Assembly (NCBI GenBank): GCA_013821455.1
Contig: JACDGS010000029.1
Span: forward strand, 1-53,664
Reading direction: 5' to 3'
DNA: 53,664 nucleotides
Source: Chthoniobacterales bacterium
Lineage (GTDB): Bacteria; Verrucomicrobiota; Verrucomicrobiia; Chthoniobacterales; UBA10450
Both the position numbers and the translations under genes were made by a program. Of this stretch, positions 19,201 to 27,723 are shown piece after piece (position 1 is the first letter of the stretch; every line of letters begins with the position of its first letter). The notes below the pieces were generated by a model. That model had not been told where the DNA came from. It searched no databases and saw only the letters and a program-made list of their open reading frames with translations.

Positions 19201-22200
19201 AGATTTCCTATCAGTTAGTCGCGGATATAAATGGCCGGCAACGCATCGCGATGGAAGCTACTATTACCGTCTCCGACGCGGGGGCTGCTCCTTCGGCCAG
19301 CGCGAGCGTCGATTATGTTGGCGCTGAGTTTGCGCCTTTCCTTGTTAGTGTGGCGGAGAGTGTCTTTAGCCGTCGTTTGGATAAGATGGACGAGGAAGGG
19401 ACGGTGCGGCGCAAAGCGACCGGCAATCTTTCGAGTGGGCCAGCGCCTGACTCTCTTAAAGTTTCCTCTCCTGGCGATAGCGCCGAGCGCGAAGCAGAAA
19501 CTACGGCACGCGCCGTGATGCAAATGCAACCGCCGGAAGTGACGGCGCGAGCGGAAGACGGAACAAAATCCAGCGCGGCAGCGCCAGAATCGGAAAAAGC
19601 CACGGTCTTGCCTTCGTCGGTTCGCGATTTTATGGAGCCGCGTTTCGGAGCTGACTTTGGTGATGTGCGTATCCATACCGGCGAAAAGGCGGCGAGCTTA
19701 AGCCGTAGTGTAAGTGCCGAAGCCTTCGCGGTAGGAAGTCACATCTACTTCGCGCAGGATAAGTATCAGCCGGAGACTCATGCGGGTAAGGAGTTGATCG
19801 CACATGAGCTGACTCACACTTTGCAGGAAGGAGCAGTTATCCGGCGTCGTATTGTCAATGTCGGTGGCGTGCGGATGTACATCACTGCGGAAGGTAAGTC
19901 GGTCGCCTTGCCGCCGGATGTGACCGATGCGCAGGCGACAAAGCTCGAAGGCGAAGCGATCGCCGCGAAGAGGAAGCTAGGCAAGCGCCCGCCCCCGAAG
20001 ACTGTCCCGGATTTAAAGAAGGTGGTGAGAAAAGAAGCGCGCAAGAAAGAGCTACCGCCTGCCGCCAAATCCCGGGGAGAAGATCCCGGTAAAGGTGGTA
20101 AGACTCCACCTGTCGGAACGCTCGCCTCCGGCTTACTCCGCTCGGCTGGCACTAGTAAGGTAGCGCAATACCTAGTCGCGAAAGCCACTCCAATCCTGGC
20201 CCGAGGGATAGGCCGGCTGCACAAACTCAAACAGAACGAACAGACACATGACGATGCGGCGAAGAAACTGCAGCAATCGCAGAAGGCCGTTGTAACTCCG
20301 GCAAGCGAAAATCAATCCGTTAGTAATGCCAGTCAGGTGACAGCAGTTAGCAGTCATCCCGCTCCACCAGTCGATCAACAAAAGCCGAAGCAGCGGCTCC
20401 AGCAATCCCTCGCGCAGAACATCCCAAGCACGATCGAAGACGTCGATAACTTCAAGCGCGACATGAAAGCCCAGCACATGAGTGCAGATGTGATGCTGGT
20501 GGTGCAAGGAGATAAGAACGCAGTCGTCTCGACCTTCGCGCAAATGGAGCAAACTCCCCCGCCAGCACCACCCGAGCATGCGCCAGAGTCATTGCCCGCG
20601 GAAGAAAAGGAACCGGCGACTCCTAACATGAACCTGGGTCAGGATGCGATCGCTCCGCTCAAGCCCGAGCACACCGATGTCACGAGCTATACCAAGGAAG
20701 CAGATGGCAAACTTAAGGAAGAAGGAGTTAGCCAGGAACAACTCGATATGGTCGATAGCGGCGACCTGGCCGAAGCGAACAAAGAAAAGAAGGGAATGGA
20801 AAAGACGGCGAAAACCGAGCCGGTCACCATTCAGAAATTCGCGCAACAGACCGGCGAAGCGGCCGATAAGGATCTCAGGCAGGAAGAGAAGAAGGGCCGC
20901 GGCGACTTAAGCGCCAAACGTAAAACACAGTTAGGCGCGACCGCGCAAAAGCAGAAGGGCGCGAAGAGTGCGCTGGAGAAACAGCACGACGAAGTAGGAA
21001 AGAAAATCAACGGCATCTTTCAAGCCGCGCAGGATAAGGTGAAAAAGAAACTCGAAGACTTGGAGAAAAACTCGATTCGGCGTTTCGACGAAGGAAACGC
21101 CAGGGCGAGCAAGCAATTCGAAGATAACGTCAAGCGCGAACTCGAAGCTTATAAGGCCGAGCGCTACTCGGGTTGGCTGGGCGGAGTAAAGGAAGCCAAG
21201 GACTGGCTGCTGGGCATGGATGATCTGCCGGAGGTCAAAGCCATCTTTGAGCGCAACCGCGCGGCCTTTGTTAGCACGATCAACAAACTGTCGGACGACA
21301 TCACTGCGGATAACAAAAGGGTCGTGCAGGAATGTAAGGACGATCTAGCTAACGCGCGGAAAGATATTAAAGACTATGTCAGCAAACTCGGTCCCAGCCT
21401 GAGAGATATAGGCCAGAAAGCCGCGACCGAGATGAACGCCAAGCTCAACGACTTGGACGGCTTCATTAATAAGAAAGAGGAGGAGTTACAAAATAAGTTA
21501 AAGGACAAGCAAAGTGCCGCGATCAAGGCCATCGACGAGAAGATCGATAAGATGAAAGAAGCTATGTCCGGAGCCTTGTCCAAGCTGGGCAAGCTACTCC
21601 TGCTCGCAGCAAAGAAGTTCTTCACCTGGGCTCTGGAGAAGTTTGGAGTCTCACTCGGCACGATCGAAGGAATCATCGATAAAGGATCCGCAGTCCTCAA
21701 AGCCATTTTCACTAAGCCGATTCAGTTCGTAAAGAACCTGGTTAACGCCGCTATCACAGGCTTCAAGAACTTCGGCAAGAACTTCCTCAAACACCTGAAG
21801 GATTCGCTCTTCGAGTGGCTTACCGGTTCGCTCGGCGGCATCACGCTGCCAGAGACATGGGACTTCCGCGGTATCATCAGCGTGGCCTTGCAAATGATAG
21901 GGATATCCTATCAAAACATTCGCAAACACATGGTCACAGTCATGGGCGAGAATGTCGTCGCCGGTTTGGAAAAGACCTTCACCCTGGTCAAGACACTTAT
22001 CACGGAAGGTCCCATGGCCGCCTGGGAACAGCTCAAGGAAATGGCCGGTGAGATGCGCGACGCCTTTATCGACGCAGTGAAGGACTACGTTAAGATGAAG
22101 ATAATCGAAGAAGCGATCAAAGCCGTCGGCGCGCTTCTCATCCCGGGCGCGGGCATCATCAAGGCAATCCTAAGTATCTACGATACGATTGTCTTCTTCA

Positions 22201-23414
22201 TCCAAAAGGCGAAGCAGATCGCGGAAATGATCGGCAGTTTCCTCGGTTCGATCGCCGAGATCGCAGCCGGCAACATAGGAGCGGCCGCGGATGCCTTGGA
22301 GAACGGCCTGGCCCGAGGTCTAACTCTTGTTATCAACTTCCTCGCGCAACTCCTGCATCTTAGCGGCATTACCGGTAAGATCCGCGATGCGATCCAGAAA
22401 ATCCGTGGCAAGGTCGATGCGGTCCTACTCAAGATAGCGAAATGGATTGCCGAGAAGGCAAAGAAGATTTGGGGCAGCGCGAAAGCCACCGCGAAGAAGC
22501 TCTTTAGTTGGGCCTTCGCCAAGACGCCATTTATTGATGATGAAGGAAAGACTCATTCCATCTATGTGGCCGAGACCGGAACGGGTGCGGCGTTAACGAT
22601 CGCGAGCACGCCTCAGCCGGCCGGCGAGTTCCTGGTGGCTTATCTCGCGATGAAAGATCGTGGGTTCGAAGCTTCAAACGCTAAGACCATCTCAGCGATA
22701 CGGACGGCTGTCAGTCAGGCAAACGGCGTAATCAAAGAGATAGATAAGATGGCCAAAACAAAGGCCGACGATCCCAAGTTACCAGGCCTGCAACGCCAGC
22801 TCTTAGAGCAGAATGTCGTGCTCGGAGAATTGCTCTCCAAGCTTATCAACAACGACACGTCGATCGGAAAGGCGCGGGAGAAATATCTGCTCGAAGGCCT
22901 TACGGGCTCCTACTCGTCCATTCCGAAACCAAAGGGTGATGAGTTGACCGCCGACCATCAGCCTCAGGCCGCTGTCCTAGAAGCCGCGGCGACATTCGAT
23001 TACTTCAGGGACGACGGAGCCCTGGCGAAACGAGCAGCTGGGCGCGCGCACCAGGGCTATGCAATCAACCTGCATAAGATTCGCCATGTCGCCGGCGCAA
23101 CCTTTGGCAGCAAAGGGGCACAGACCAAGGAGAACTTTTTGAAAAAGATCGAGCCGGCCGTAAAGAGGAAGCCCCCTAAAGAACAGCGCCGGCTCGTTGT
23201 GGCTCAGCTCAAGTTCGACCTCGGGCGAGATGTCACGGCGATGACTACCATAGCGAAGTCAGTTTACGACTCACCGAATTGGGCGGATATAACCGGCTCG
23301 AAGCCTAACGATAAGAAGAAGGAAAAGGTCAAGCTTATCTCGGAAATCCGCGCGCGTATCCTTGCCGGCGAAGCGCAAGTCGCCGCGCAGGATCTTGAGT
23401 CGCTCGCTAAGTAG
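16242..23414 (+). CDS. Giant tandem eCIS cargo protein with two DUF4157 cores
   Basis: 2390 residues from GTG 16242. Two cargo modules are fused. Module 1: leader L-R-V-S-S-P-E-D-S-A-E-K-E-A (~39-52), DUF4157 core (~124-200; HELTH at 190-194), a hydrophobic helical block (~528-789), then a C-terminal domain (~870-1013) with E-K-A-H-G-L-G-A-G-T-G-R-E-S and LQNRGIEKFLRGLF, resembling polymorphic toxin type 4 domains. Module 2: leader L-K-V-S-S-P-G-D-S-A-E-R-E-A (~1073), core (~1123-1198; HELTH at 1188-1192), a charged coiled-coil region (~1480-1780), a helical block homologous to the first (~1821-2098), and a different C-terminus with T-A-D-H-Q-P-Q-A (H2239) and N-L-H-K-I-R-H (H2278, H2282), possibly an HNH-like nuclease. 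DUF4157 marks eCIS cargo (established). The toxic activities are inferred from motifs only. Confidence 0.88.
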   Translation: METAVPKTRSPATIVRPAATRAPQLRPVARAPDTRNGSLRVSSPEDSAEKEASARAKKVARMPAPDNYGVAGAFQSPYLARFADANMRESYARDERATRQIEGQPNVKANIEADIKQGLTSGSPLPMGVRHFMEPRFRANFGKVKIHTGDRSAKLNQQLNARAFAAGGHVFFGRDKFQPETEEGRELIAHELTHTIQQGAASQPNETKRSRDETVSRSDSLIQRLEFPSLSDPREWFAGKAAAIPGFTMLTVVIGYNPVTNASVDRSPGNILRGAIEMIPGGSMITDALNNHGIFEKVSQWVSQQFNALKEIGSIIVDAIAAFISGIGVTDLASPGELWDRAKRLVTGPIERIKAFASSLKDGIVQLIKDAILRPLAAVARNTRGYDLLCAVMGRDPITGEPVAQDAEALVGGFLKFIGEEETWDKIKKANALPRISVWFKSALGELKGFVSEIPGLFLQAFKSLELLDIILVPRAFAKLVGVFGNFASRFVSWGAAKVWKLLEIIFDVVSPGAFAYIQKAGASLKGILRNPLPFVGNLVKAAKLGFQNFAANFGGHFKAGLIEWLTGALPGVYIPTAFSLKEIAKFVFSVLGLTWANIRQKLVKVVGEPAVKAMETGFDIVVTLVTQGPAAAWDKIKDQLSNLKDMVISGITDFVIDIVVKKAVPKLISMFIPGAGFISAILSIYDTVMVFVNKISKIIQVVTGFINSITAIAAGAIGAAASKVESTLAGLLSLAINFLAGFVGLGKVADKVMGVINKVRAPIDKALDWLIGWIVTMAKKLFAKAFGKKVDGKTDERTEEQKKADLNGAVLKGNQLLKNDKLSLAEVRKGLTPLQSQFRLQNLTVVGGDKDKKSEKDRIKAEINPVQEGEWVKRDRTEDTGFVVWIRAILGPPQARRGYEKDLPSASEYEGVPAGMEKAHGLGAGTGRESGAGIRLAAKRVNQELQNRGIEKFLRGLFAKVKNDPNSEFSVNVAVKSFSGTLRLQEISYQLVADINGRQRIAMEATITVSDAGAAPSASASVDYVGAEFAPFLVSVAESVFSRRLDKMDEEGTVRRKATGNLSSGPAPDSLKVSSPGDSAEREAETTARAVMQMQPPEVTARAEDGTKSSAAAPESEKATVLPSSVRDFMEPRFGADFGDVRIHTGEKAASLSRSVSAEAFAVGSHIYFAQDKYQPETHAGKELIAHELTHTLQEGAVIRRRIVNVGGVRMYITAEGKSVALPPDVTDAQATKLEGEAIAAKRKLGKRPPPKTVPDLKKVVRKEARKKELPPAAKSRGEDPGKGGKTPPVGTLASGLLRSAGTSKVAQYLVAKATPILARGIGRLHKLKQNEQTHDDAAKKLQQSQKAVVTPASENQSVSNASQVTAVSSHPAPPVDQQKPKQRLQQSLAQNIPSTIEDVDNFKRDMKAQHMSADVMLVVQGDKNAVVSTFAQMEQTPPPAPPEHAPESLPAEEKEPATPNMNLGQDAIAPLKPEHTDVTSYTKEADGKLKEEGVSQEQLDMVDSGDLAEANKEKKGMEKTAKTEPVTIQKFAQQTGEAADKDLRQEEKKGRGDLSAKRKTQLGATAQKQKGAKSALEKQHDEVGKKINGIFQAAQDKVKKKLEDLEKNSIRRFDEGNARASKQFEDNVKRELEAYKAERYSGWLGGVKEAKDWLLGMDDLPEVKAIFERNRAAFVSTINKLSDDITADNKRVVQECKDDLANARKDIKDYVSKLGPSLRDIGQKAATEMNAKLNDLDGFINKKEEELQNKLKDKQSAAIKAIDEKIDKMKEAMSGALSKLGKLLLLAAKKFFTWALEKFGVSLGTIEGIIDKGSAVLKAIFTKPIQFVKNLVNAAITGFKNFGKNFLKHLKDSLFEWLTGSLGGITLPETWDFRGIISVALQMIGISYQNIRKHMVTVMGENVVAGLEKTFTLVKTLITEGPMAAWEQLKEMAGEMRDAFIDAVKDYVKMKIIEEAIKAVGALLIPGAGIIKAILSIYDTIVFFIQKAKQIAEMIGSFLGSIAEIAAGNIGAAADALENGLARGLTLVINFLAQLLHLSGITGKIRDAIQKIRGKVDAVLLKIAKWIAEKAKKIWGSAKATAKKLFSWAFAKTPFIDDEGKTHSIYVAETGTGAALTIASTPQPAGEFLVAYLAMKDRGFEASNAKTISAIRTAVSQANGVIKEIDKMAKTKADDPKLPGLQRQLLEQNVVLGELLSKLINNDTSIGKAREKYLLEGLTGSYSSIPKPKGDELTADHQPQAAVLEAAATFDYFRDDGALAKRAAGRAHQGYAINLHKIRHVAGATFGSKGAQTKENFLKKIEPAVKRKPPKEQRRLVVAQLKFDLGRDVTAMTTIAKSVYDSPNWADITGSKPNDKKKEKVKLISEIRARILAGEAQVAAQDLESLAK

Positions 23415-23460
23415 GGCTGAAATGCTGAGCGGTTGCGACGACTTAGTTGAGTGACACTGT

Positions 23461-25734
23461 CTATTTAGGGATTTGTGGGTTTGCGCCCCACGAGCCTGGC
23501 TTTGGACCCATCTCGAAAACAACGGTGCCACCCTTAGTCAATTCGCCAAAGCGAAGGAATGGGTTATCCAGCGACTTCCCGTTTACTTGTACGGATTGCA
23601 CATACTTATTCGCCTCGGATAAGTGGTTTGCCGTCATGGTGAAGGTCTTACCGTTGGAAAGTTGGAGGACGGCTTTCGGGAGTTGCGGCGCGCCGATAAC
23701 ATAGTAATCGCTGCCCGGACAAACCGGGTAGAAGCCGAGGCAGGTAAAGATATACCAGGCCGACGTCTGGCCGCAGTCATCGTTGCCACTCAGGGAATTT
23801 GGTTTGTTGCCGTATTGAGTGGTAACTACTTCGCGGAGACGTTCGGCGGCTTTCCAAGGCTGTCCGGCATAGGAGTAGAGATAGATGACGTGATGGCTCG
23901 GTTCGTTCCCGTGCCAATACTCGCCGATGCGTCCCTGTATGTCTGAGACGCCCTTGTTTTGGTCCGCTTCCTTAAAGGTGAAGAGCTGGTCTAGTTTCTG
24001 CGCGAAAGCTTCCTTACCGCCCATTAACGAAATAAGCCCGGGTACATCTTGCGGAACGTACCATGAATACTGCCAGCTCGTGCCCTCGGTAAAATCGTTC
24101 ACTCCCGCCGTCTCGTCATAGGAGTGCGGGTTGAAGGGTGAGTGCCATTGGCCGAAGGAGTCCTTACCGCGCATTAATCCTACCGAAGGATCGAAGAGAT
24201 TCTTATAACTATCCGCGCGTTTGGAGAAGTAGGCCGCGTCCTCCTTCTTACCTAGCGCTCTGGCCATCTGTGCGACACAGAAGTCATCATAGGCATATTC
24301 CAGGGTCTTGGAGACGGACTCATTCTCTTTGTCGAAGGGCACCCAGCCAAGCTTGGCATAAGTCGCAACGCTATCGTAGTGTGGGTTCATCGCGGTGGTT
24401 CTGATCGCTTCATAGGCGTGGGAAATATCGAAACCTTTCACGCCTTTGAGGAAGGCATCGACGATCACTGGGACGGCATGATAGCCGACCATGCACCAGG
24501 TCTCGTTCGCCTCGAGCGACCAGATCGGTAGCATGTGCTCCACACTTTGATCGTAATGCGCGAGCATGGAATTAATCATATCCGCATCGCGCCGGGCTTG
24601 AATGAGGGCGAAGAGCGGATGAGTCGCGCGATAGGTGTCCCAGAGAGAGAACACAGTATAGTTAGTAAAGTTTTGCGCCTTATGAGTGTTATGATCGAAC
24701 CCCAGGTATTCGCCCGTGACATCCTCATACAAATTCGGAGCGAGAAAGGTATGGTAGAGTGACGTGTAGAAGGTTTCCTTCTCCTCCTGTGAACCCTCGA
24801 TCTTGATTCGAGCAAGCTCGCGATCCCACCTCGCCCGTGTGCTCTCGCGCAAGCCATCGAAGTCCCATCCTGGGATCTCCGCCTCCAGGTTTTTCAAGGC
24901 ATTTTGGGCGCTGACGGCTGAGACCGCGACCTTGATCAGGATAGGTTCCTGCTCCTTCGTCTGATAGCTCGCGAGAAACCGCAGGCTAGGTCCCATCGCC
25001 TCCTTCGCACTCCGGAACCGGTAGGTATCGTAGATAACTGGCTTACCTTCACTGAATATCTCCGCCTTATCGAAAGGTCGAGAAAAGCGGGCGGCAAAAT
25101 AGAGAGGCCGCTCTTTCGCCCAACCAGTGACCATGTGATAACCGGTAACCGTCGCATTGTCCTCGATGCGTAGATGCGACCAGACCACCTTCCATTTCTT
25201 ACCGCTAAGGACATGTTCCAGATCGACTAGGACCGAAGCCTTGTCGCTGGCTGGAAACGTCATCCGCATCATACCGGCGCGCTCGCCCGCGGTAAGCTCG
25301 ACTGTTACTCCTGGCTTCTGTAGTTTTACTTTATAGTATCCGGCGGCAGCCATCTCATCGTTATGAGAGTAACCAGATAAGTAACCCGACTCCGGCTGGC
25401 CTTTCGTTCCTGACATTAATTTGGCTTCGCCAATCTGCGGCACGAAAAGGAAGTCGCCAAGGTCTGGAATACCTGTGCCGGTCAAGTGAGTCAGACTGAA
25501 GCCGAAGATAGTAGGATCGGAGTATTCATACCCGGAGGCTGTCTCCCAGATTTCCTTGTCGGTATCGGGGCTAAGTTGTACCATACCAAAAGGCGCCGAC
25601 GGACCTGGATAGGTATTGCCTTCGCCTTCTGTGCCGACGAACGGCCGAACATAGTCCGACAGTCTCTCGGCTGCCGGCGACTGGCCCAGCGCGAGTAGGA
25701 AAAGGGTGAGTATGAAAAAGGGTAGTTTTACCAT
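23461..25734 (-). CDS. Secreted GH92 alpha-mannosidase
   Basis: 757 residues with a signal peptide (K3 then a hydrophobic stretch, cleavage near S-P-A-A-E). GH92 features: the opening Y-V-R-P-F-V-G-T-E-G-E-G-N-T-Y-P-G, F-G-M-V-Q-L-S-P-D-T, the central SLWDTYRATHPLFALIQ, and the conserved S-G-N-D-D-C-G-Q-T-S-A-W segment at about residue 650, which carries the acidic active-site residues of the family. GH92 enzymes are calcium-dependent exo-alpha-mannosidases, commonly acting on the alpha-1,2/1,3 mannose of N-glycans; linkage specificity cannot be read here. Its ATG overlaps the 3' end of the GH47 gene by 7 bases, so both come from one transcript. It converges on the eCIS cargo gene with a 46-base gap in which I see no clear terminator. 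Confidence 0.93.
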   Translation of the reverse strand: MVKLPFFILTLFLLALGQSPAAERLSDYVRPFVGTEGEGNTYPGPSAPFGMVQLSPDTDKEIWETASGYEYSDPTIFGFSLTHLTGTGIPDLGDFLFVPQIGEAKLMSGTKGQPESGYLSGYSHNDEMAAAGYYKVKLQKPGVTVELTAGERAGMMRMTFPASDKASVLVDLEHVLSGKKWKVVWSHLRIEDNATVTGYHMVTGWAKERPLYFAARFSRPFDKAEIFSEGKPVIYDTYRFRSAKEAMGPSLRFLASYQTKEQEPILIKVAVSAVSAQNALKNLEAEIPGWDFDGLRESTRARWDRELARIKIEGSQEEKETFYTSLYHTFLAPNLYEDVTGEYLGFDHNTHKAQNFTNYTVFSLWDTYRATHPLFALIQARRDADMINSMLAHYDQSVEHMLPIWSLEANETWCMVGYHAVPVIVDAFLKGVKGFDISHAYEAIRTTAMNPHYDSVATYAKLGWVPFDKENESVSKTLEYAYDDFCVAQMARALGKKEDAAYFSKRADSYKNLFDPSVGLMRGKDSFGQWHSPFNPHSYDETAGVNDFTEGTSWQYSWYVPQDVPGLISLMGGKEAFAQKLDQLFTFKEADQNKGVSDIQGRIGEYWHGNEPSHHVIYLYSYAGQPWKAAERLREVVTTQYGNKPNSLSGNDDCGQTSAWYIFTCLGFYPVCPGSDYYVIGAPQLPKAVLQLSNGKTFTMTANHLSEANKYVQSVQVNGKSLDNPFLRFGELTKGGTVVFEMGPKPGSWGANPQIPK

Positions 25735-27104
25735 GTTCGTCTCAAGGGATGTGCTTCGGTGTTAAAGACTACTTTGTTTAAATCCAAGGTGCCGGGTGGA
25801 GCAAAGAGCAGATAGAAATACTTGAAACTCTCAGCCAGGGCGAAGCTCTCCATTTCATCTCGCTTTTCTTTCGTGACCATATCTGAGAGCGCGGCATAGC
25901 CAGCATCGGTGCGGCAATAACGCACGAAGTCGTTAAAGATCGTGTCACCCATTTGTTGGTATTGCGGGTCATGCGTGAAGTGAAGGAGATAGTAAGTCGA
26001 TTCCACGATCTCGGGCCGGAGGTGATAGGTCCTGGCGACCACTTTCATTGTCTTGTAATCGATGACTTCGGGTTCGATGCCGTAGAGGTTCCACATCTTG
26101 AAGGATGACTCCTGCAGGTCTCGTGCGCGTTTGACGTCACCTGAAAGCGCCAGCAGGCCGGGGAAGAAAGCGTCGAGTGCGCCGTAAGTAGTGCCGGTGC
26201 GCGCACCCGTGTTCATGTTGGCTTGCCCATACCAAAGGCCGTTCGCGGTCTCATCCGCGAGATACCGATTAACGGCAGGAATGCTGACGCGCCACATGGC
26301 AAGACAATCCTTGTCGCCGAAGAGGAGCCAGCATTTCCAGAGATACTCATAGTAGGAATCGATCCCACCGCTGATGTGACTATCAGGGTCGGTCCACTTT
26401 CCGGTTTCGACATTGATGGCCGAACCGACGAGTCCTATCGGCGAACGGCGCTTGTAAGTCTCGACGAGCGCGCGTTTTGCTTTCTCGTAAAAGACAGGCT
26501 TGCCCGTGAGTTTACTTAGGGTACCAAATTCCAAAAGCAAAGTGCCGGTTTCCGCCGGGTTACTCTTAGGATTGCGAACCGCTCCCGTGCGCAGGTTCAC
26601 CATGACGTAGGGCATCCCGGTAGGTGAGTTAAAGGCGGGTAAAAGCCGGTTGCCCAAGTCTTCGGCGAGGGCGAGGAGTCGATTATCTCCGGTGAGTTGA
26701 TAACTCGAAAGCAAGCCGCCAAGCAGTCGGATAGTTATCTCGAAATTCTTCACATAGATATCGCGGTCGAAGGAAAGCCTGGTCGCGATCAGCTCGCGCG
26801 TCTTATCCGCCTCAGCGTCGAATTTCATCAAGATAAGAGTATCCAACGCATCGACCGGGCTCATCATGAGTGACTTCCCATACCAATCATGCGGAGTCTT
26901 ACTCAACGGCCGGAGCGCGTCATGGCTCCAGGCATAACGCTCGTAACCTTGCCAGGCGTGGAGAAACTCGGCCTTCACGCGGTTGGCTTGCTGCGCTCTG
27001 TCTCCGCCGCTTTGCGGCAGATTTCGGCAACTCGCTACTGCGAGCGCGAGCAGCGTGGCGGTGACACTAAAGTGACGAAGAGTAAGCGCGCGACCGAGAA
27101 ACAT
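25728..27104 (-). CDS. GH47-family (class I) alpha-mannosidase lipoprotein
   Basis: 458 residues. A hydrophobic N-terminus ends in a lipobox L-A-V-A-S-C with Cys26, so this is probably an outer-membrane or periplasmic lipoprotein. GH47 features are spread through the protein: M-M-S-P-V-D-A-L-D-T-L near residue 80, IYVKNFEITIRLLGGLLSSY, SHISGGIDSYYEYLWK, LRPEIVESTYYLLHFT, and the C-terminal V-F-N-T-E-A-H-P-L, whose Thr binds the catalytic calcium in known members. GH47 enzymes cut alpha-1,2-mannose with inversion and are mostly eukaryotic (ER/Golgi); bacterial members are a minority. Upstream of the GH92 gene with a 7-base overlap, it probably acts on the same high-mannose substrate. Confidence 0.9.
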   Translation of the reverse strand: MFLGRALTLRHFSVTATLLALAVASCRNLPQSGGDRAQQANRVKAEFLHAWQGYERYAWSHDALRPLSKTPHDWYGKSLMMSPVDALDTLILMKFDAEADKTRELIATRLSFDRDIYVKNFEITIRLLGGLLSSYQLTGDNRLLALAEDLGNRLLPAFNSPTGMPYVMVNLRTGAVRNPKSNPAETGTLLLEFGTLSKLTGKPVFYEKAKRALVETYKRRSPIGLVGSAINVETGKWTDPDSHISGGIDSYYEYLWKCWLLFGDKDCLAMWRVSIPAVNRYLADETANGLWYGQANMNTGARTGTTYGALDAFFPGLLALSGDVKRARDLQESSFKMWNLYGIEPEVIDYKTMKVVARTYHLRPEIVESTYYLLHFTHDPQYQQMGDTIFNDFVRYCRTDAGYAALSDMVTKEKRDEMESFALAESFKYFYLLFAPPGTLDLNKVVFNTEAHPLRRTW

Positions 27105-27205
27105 GACGTGATAACTAACCTCTTCGAAGCAATGTGCCAGATGACCTGCAGGAATATCATCTGAATAACATCCAATCGATCACGGGCAAGCGATCAACTC
27201 AATAG

Positions 27206-27643
27206 CGCGATTATGAAAACAACTTGCCGCTGCTGCGGGAACAGTCCCAGGCGACAATCATGAATGTCTCGTCGGGTCTGGCGTTCGTTCCATTGGCTAT
27301 GACTCCTACTTATTGCGCCACGAAAGCGGCGCTTCATTCCTACTCGGAATGATTGCGCTACCAATTACGCGAGACCGCGGTGGAAGTTATCGAACTCATC
27401 CCACCTTATGTAGCGACGACCTTGCTGGGCGAACAGCAGGCCAGCGATCCGAACGCCATGCCGCTGGATGATTTCATTCCGGAAGTCATGAGTATGATTA
27501 AGGGCAATCCGGACGCCACGGAAATCTGTGTCGAGAAGGTGAAACCCCTCCGTTCCGCCGCGGAGGGTGGACAGGAAAAATACGACCAGTTCTTTAAGCA
27601 TTTTAACGACACCAGGAGCGCTGCCTTGCATTCGGATAGTTAA
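27206..27643 (+). pseudogene. Remnant of a short-chain dehydrogenase (DltE-like)
   Basis: The frame reads the C-terminal half of an [17 protein letters not shown] (catalytic Ser region), [14 protein letters not shown] (YxxxK active site), then LRYQLRETAVEVIELIPPYV and V-E-K-V-K-P-L-R. An in-frame TGA at 27350-27352 interrupts it right after the YxxxK helix, where related proteins have a serine. The N-terminal Rossmann half with the NAD-binding Gly motif is absent: upstream there is a TAG at 27203 and then the divergent GH47 gene. With half the fold lost and a stop in the rest, it cannot make an active oxidoreductase. Confidence 0.8.
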
Positions 27644-27723
27644 AGGCGGGAAGAAATTCCGCCAGGTCCCACCCGGCCACACAGACCTACGCGCAGTGCC
27701 ATGACGACGCGCGTTTTTTAGTT

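Noticed and set aside
16609-19835. The two DUF4157 copies as an assembly duplication
   Set aside because: The two copies differ at many residues and have different flanking domains, so they are diverged paralogous segments.
23415-23460. Bidirectional terminator between the cargo gene and GH92
   Set aside because: The 46-base gap has no convincing stem followed by a T-run in either direction.
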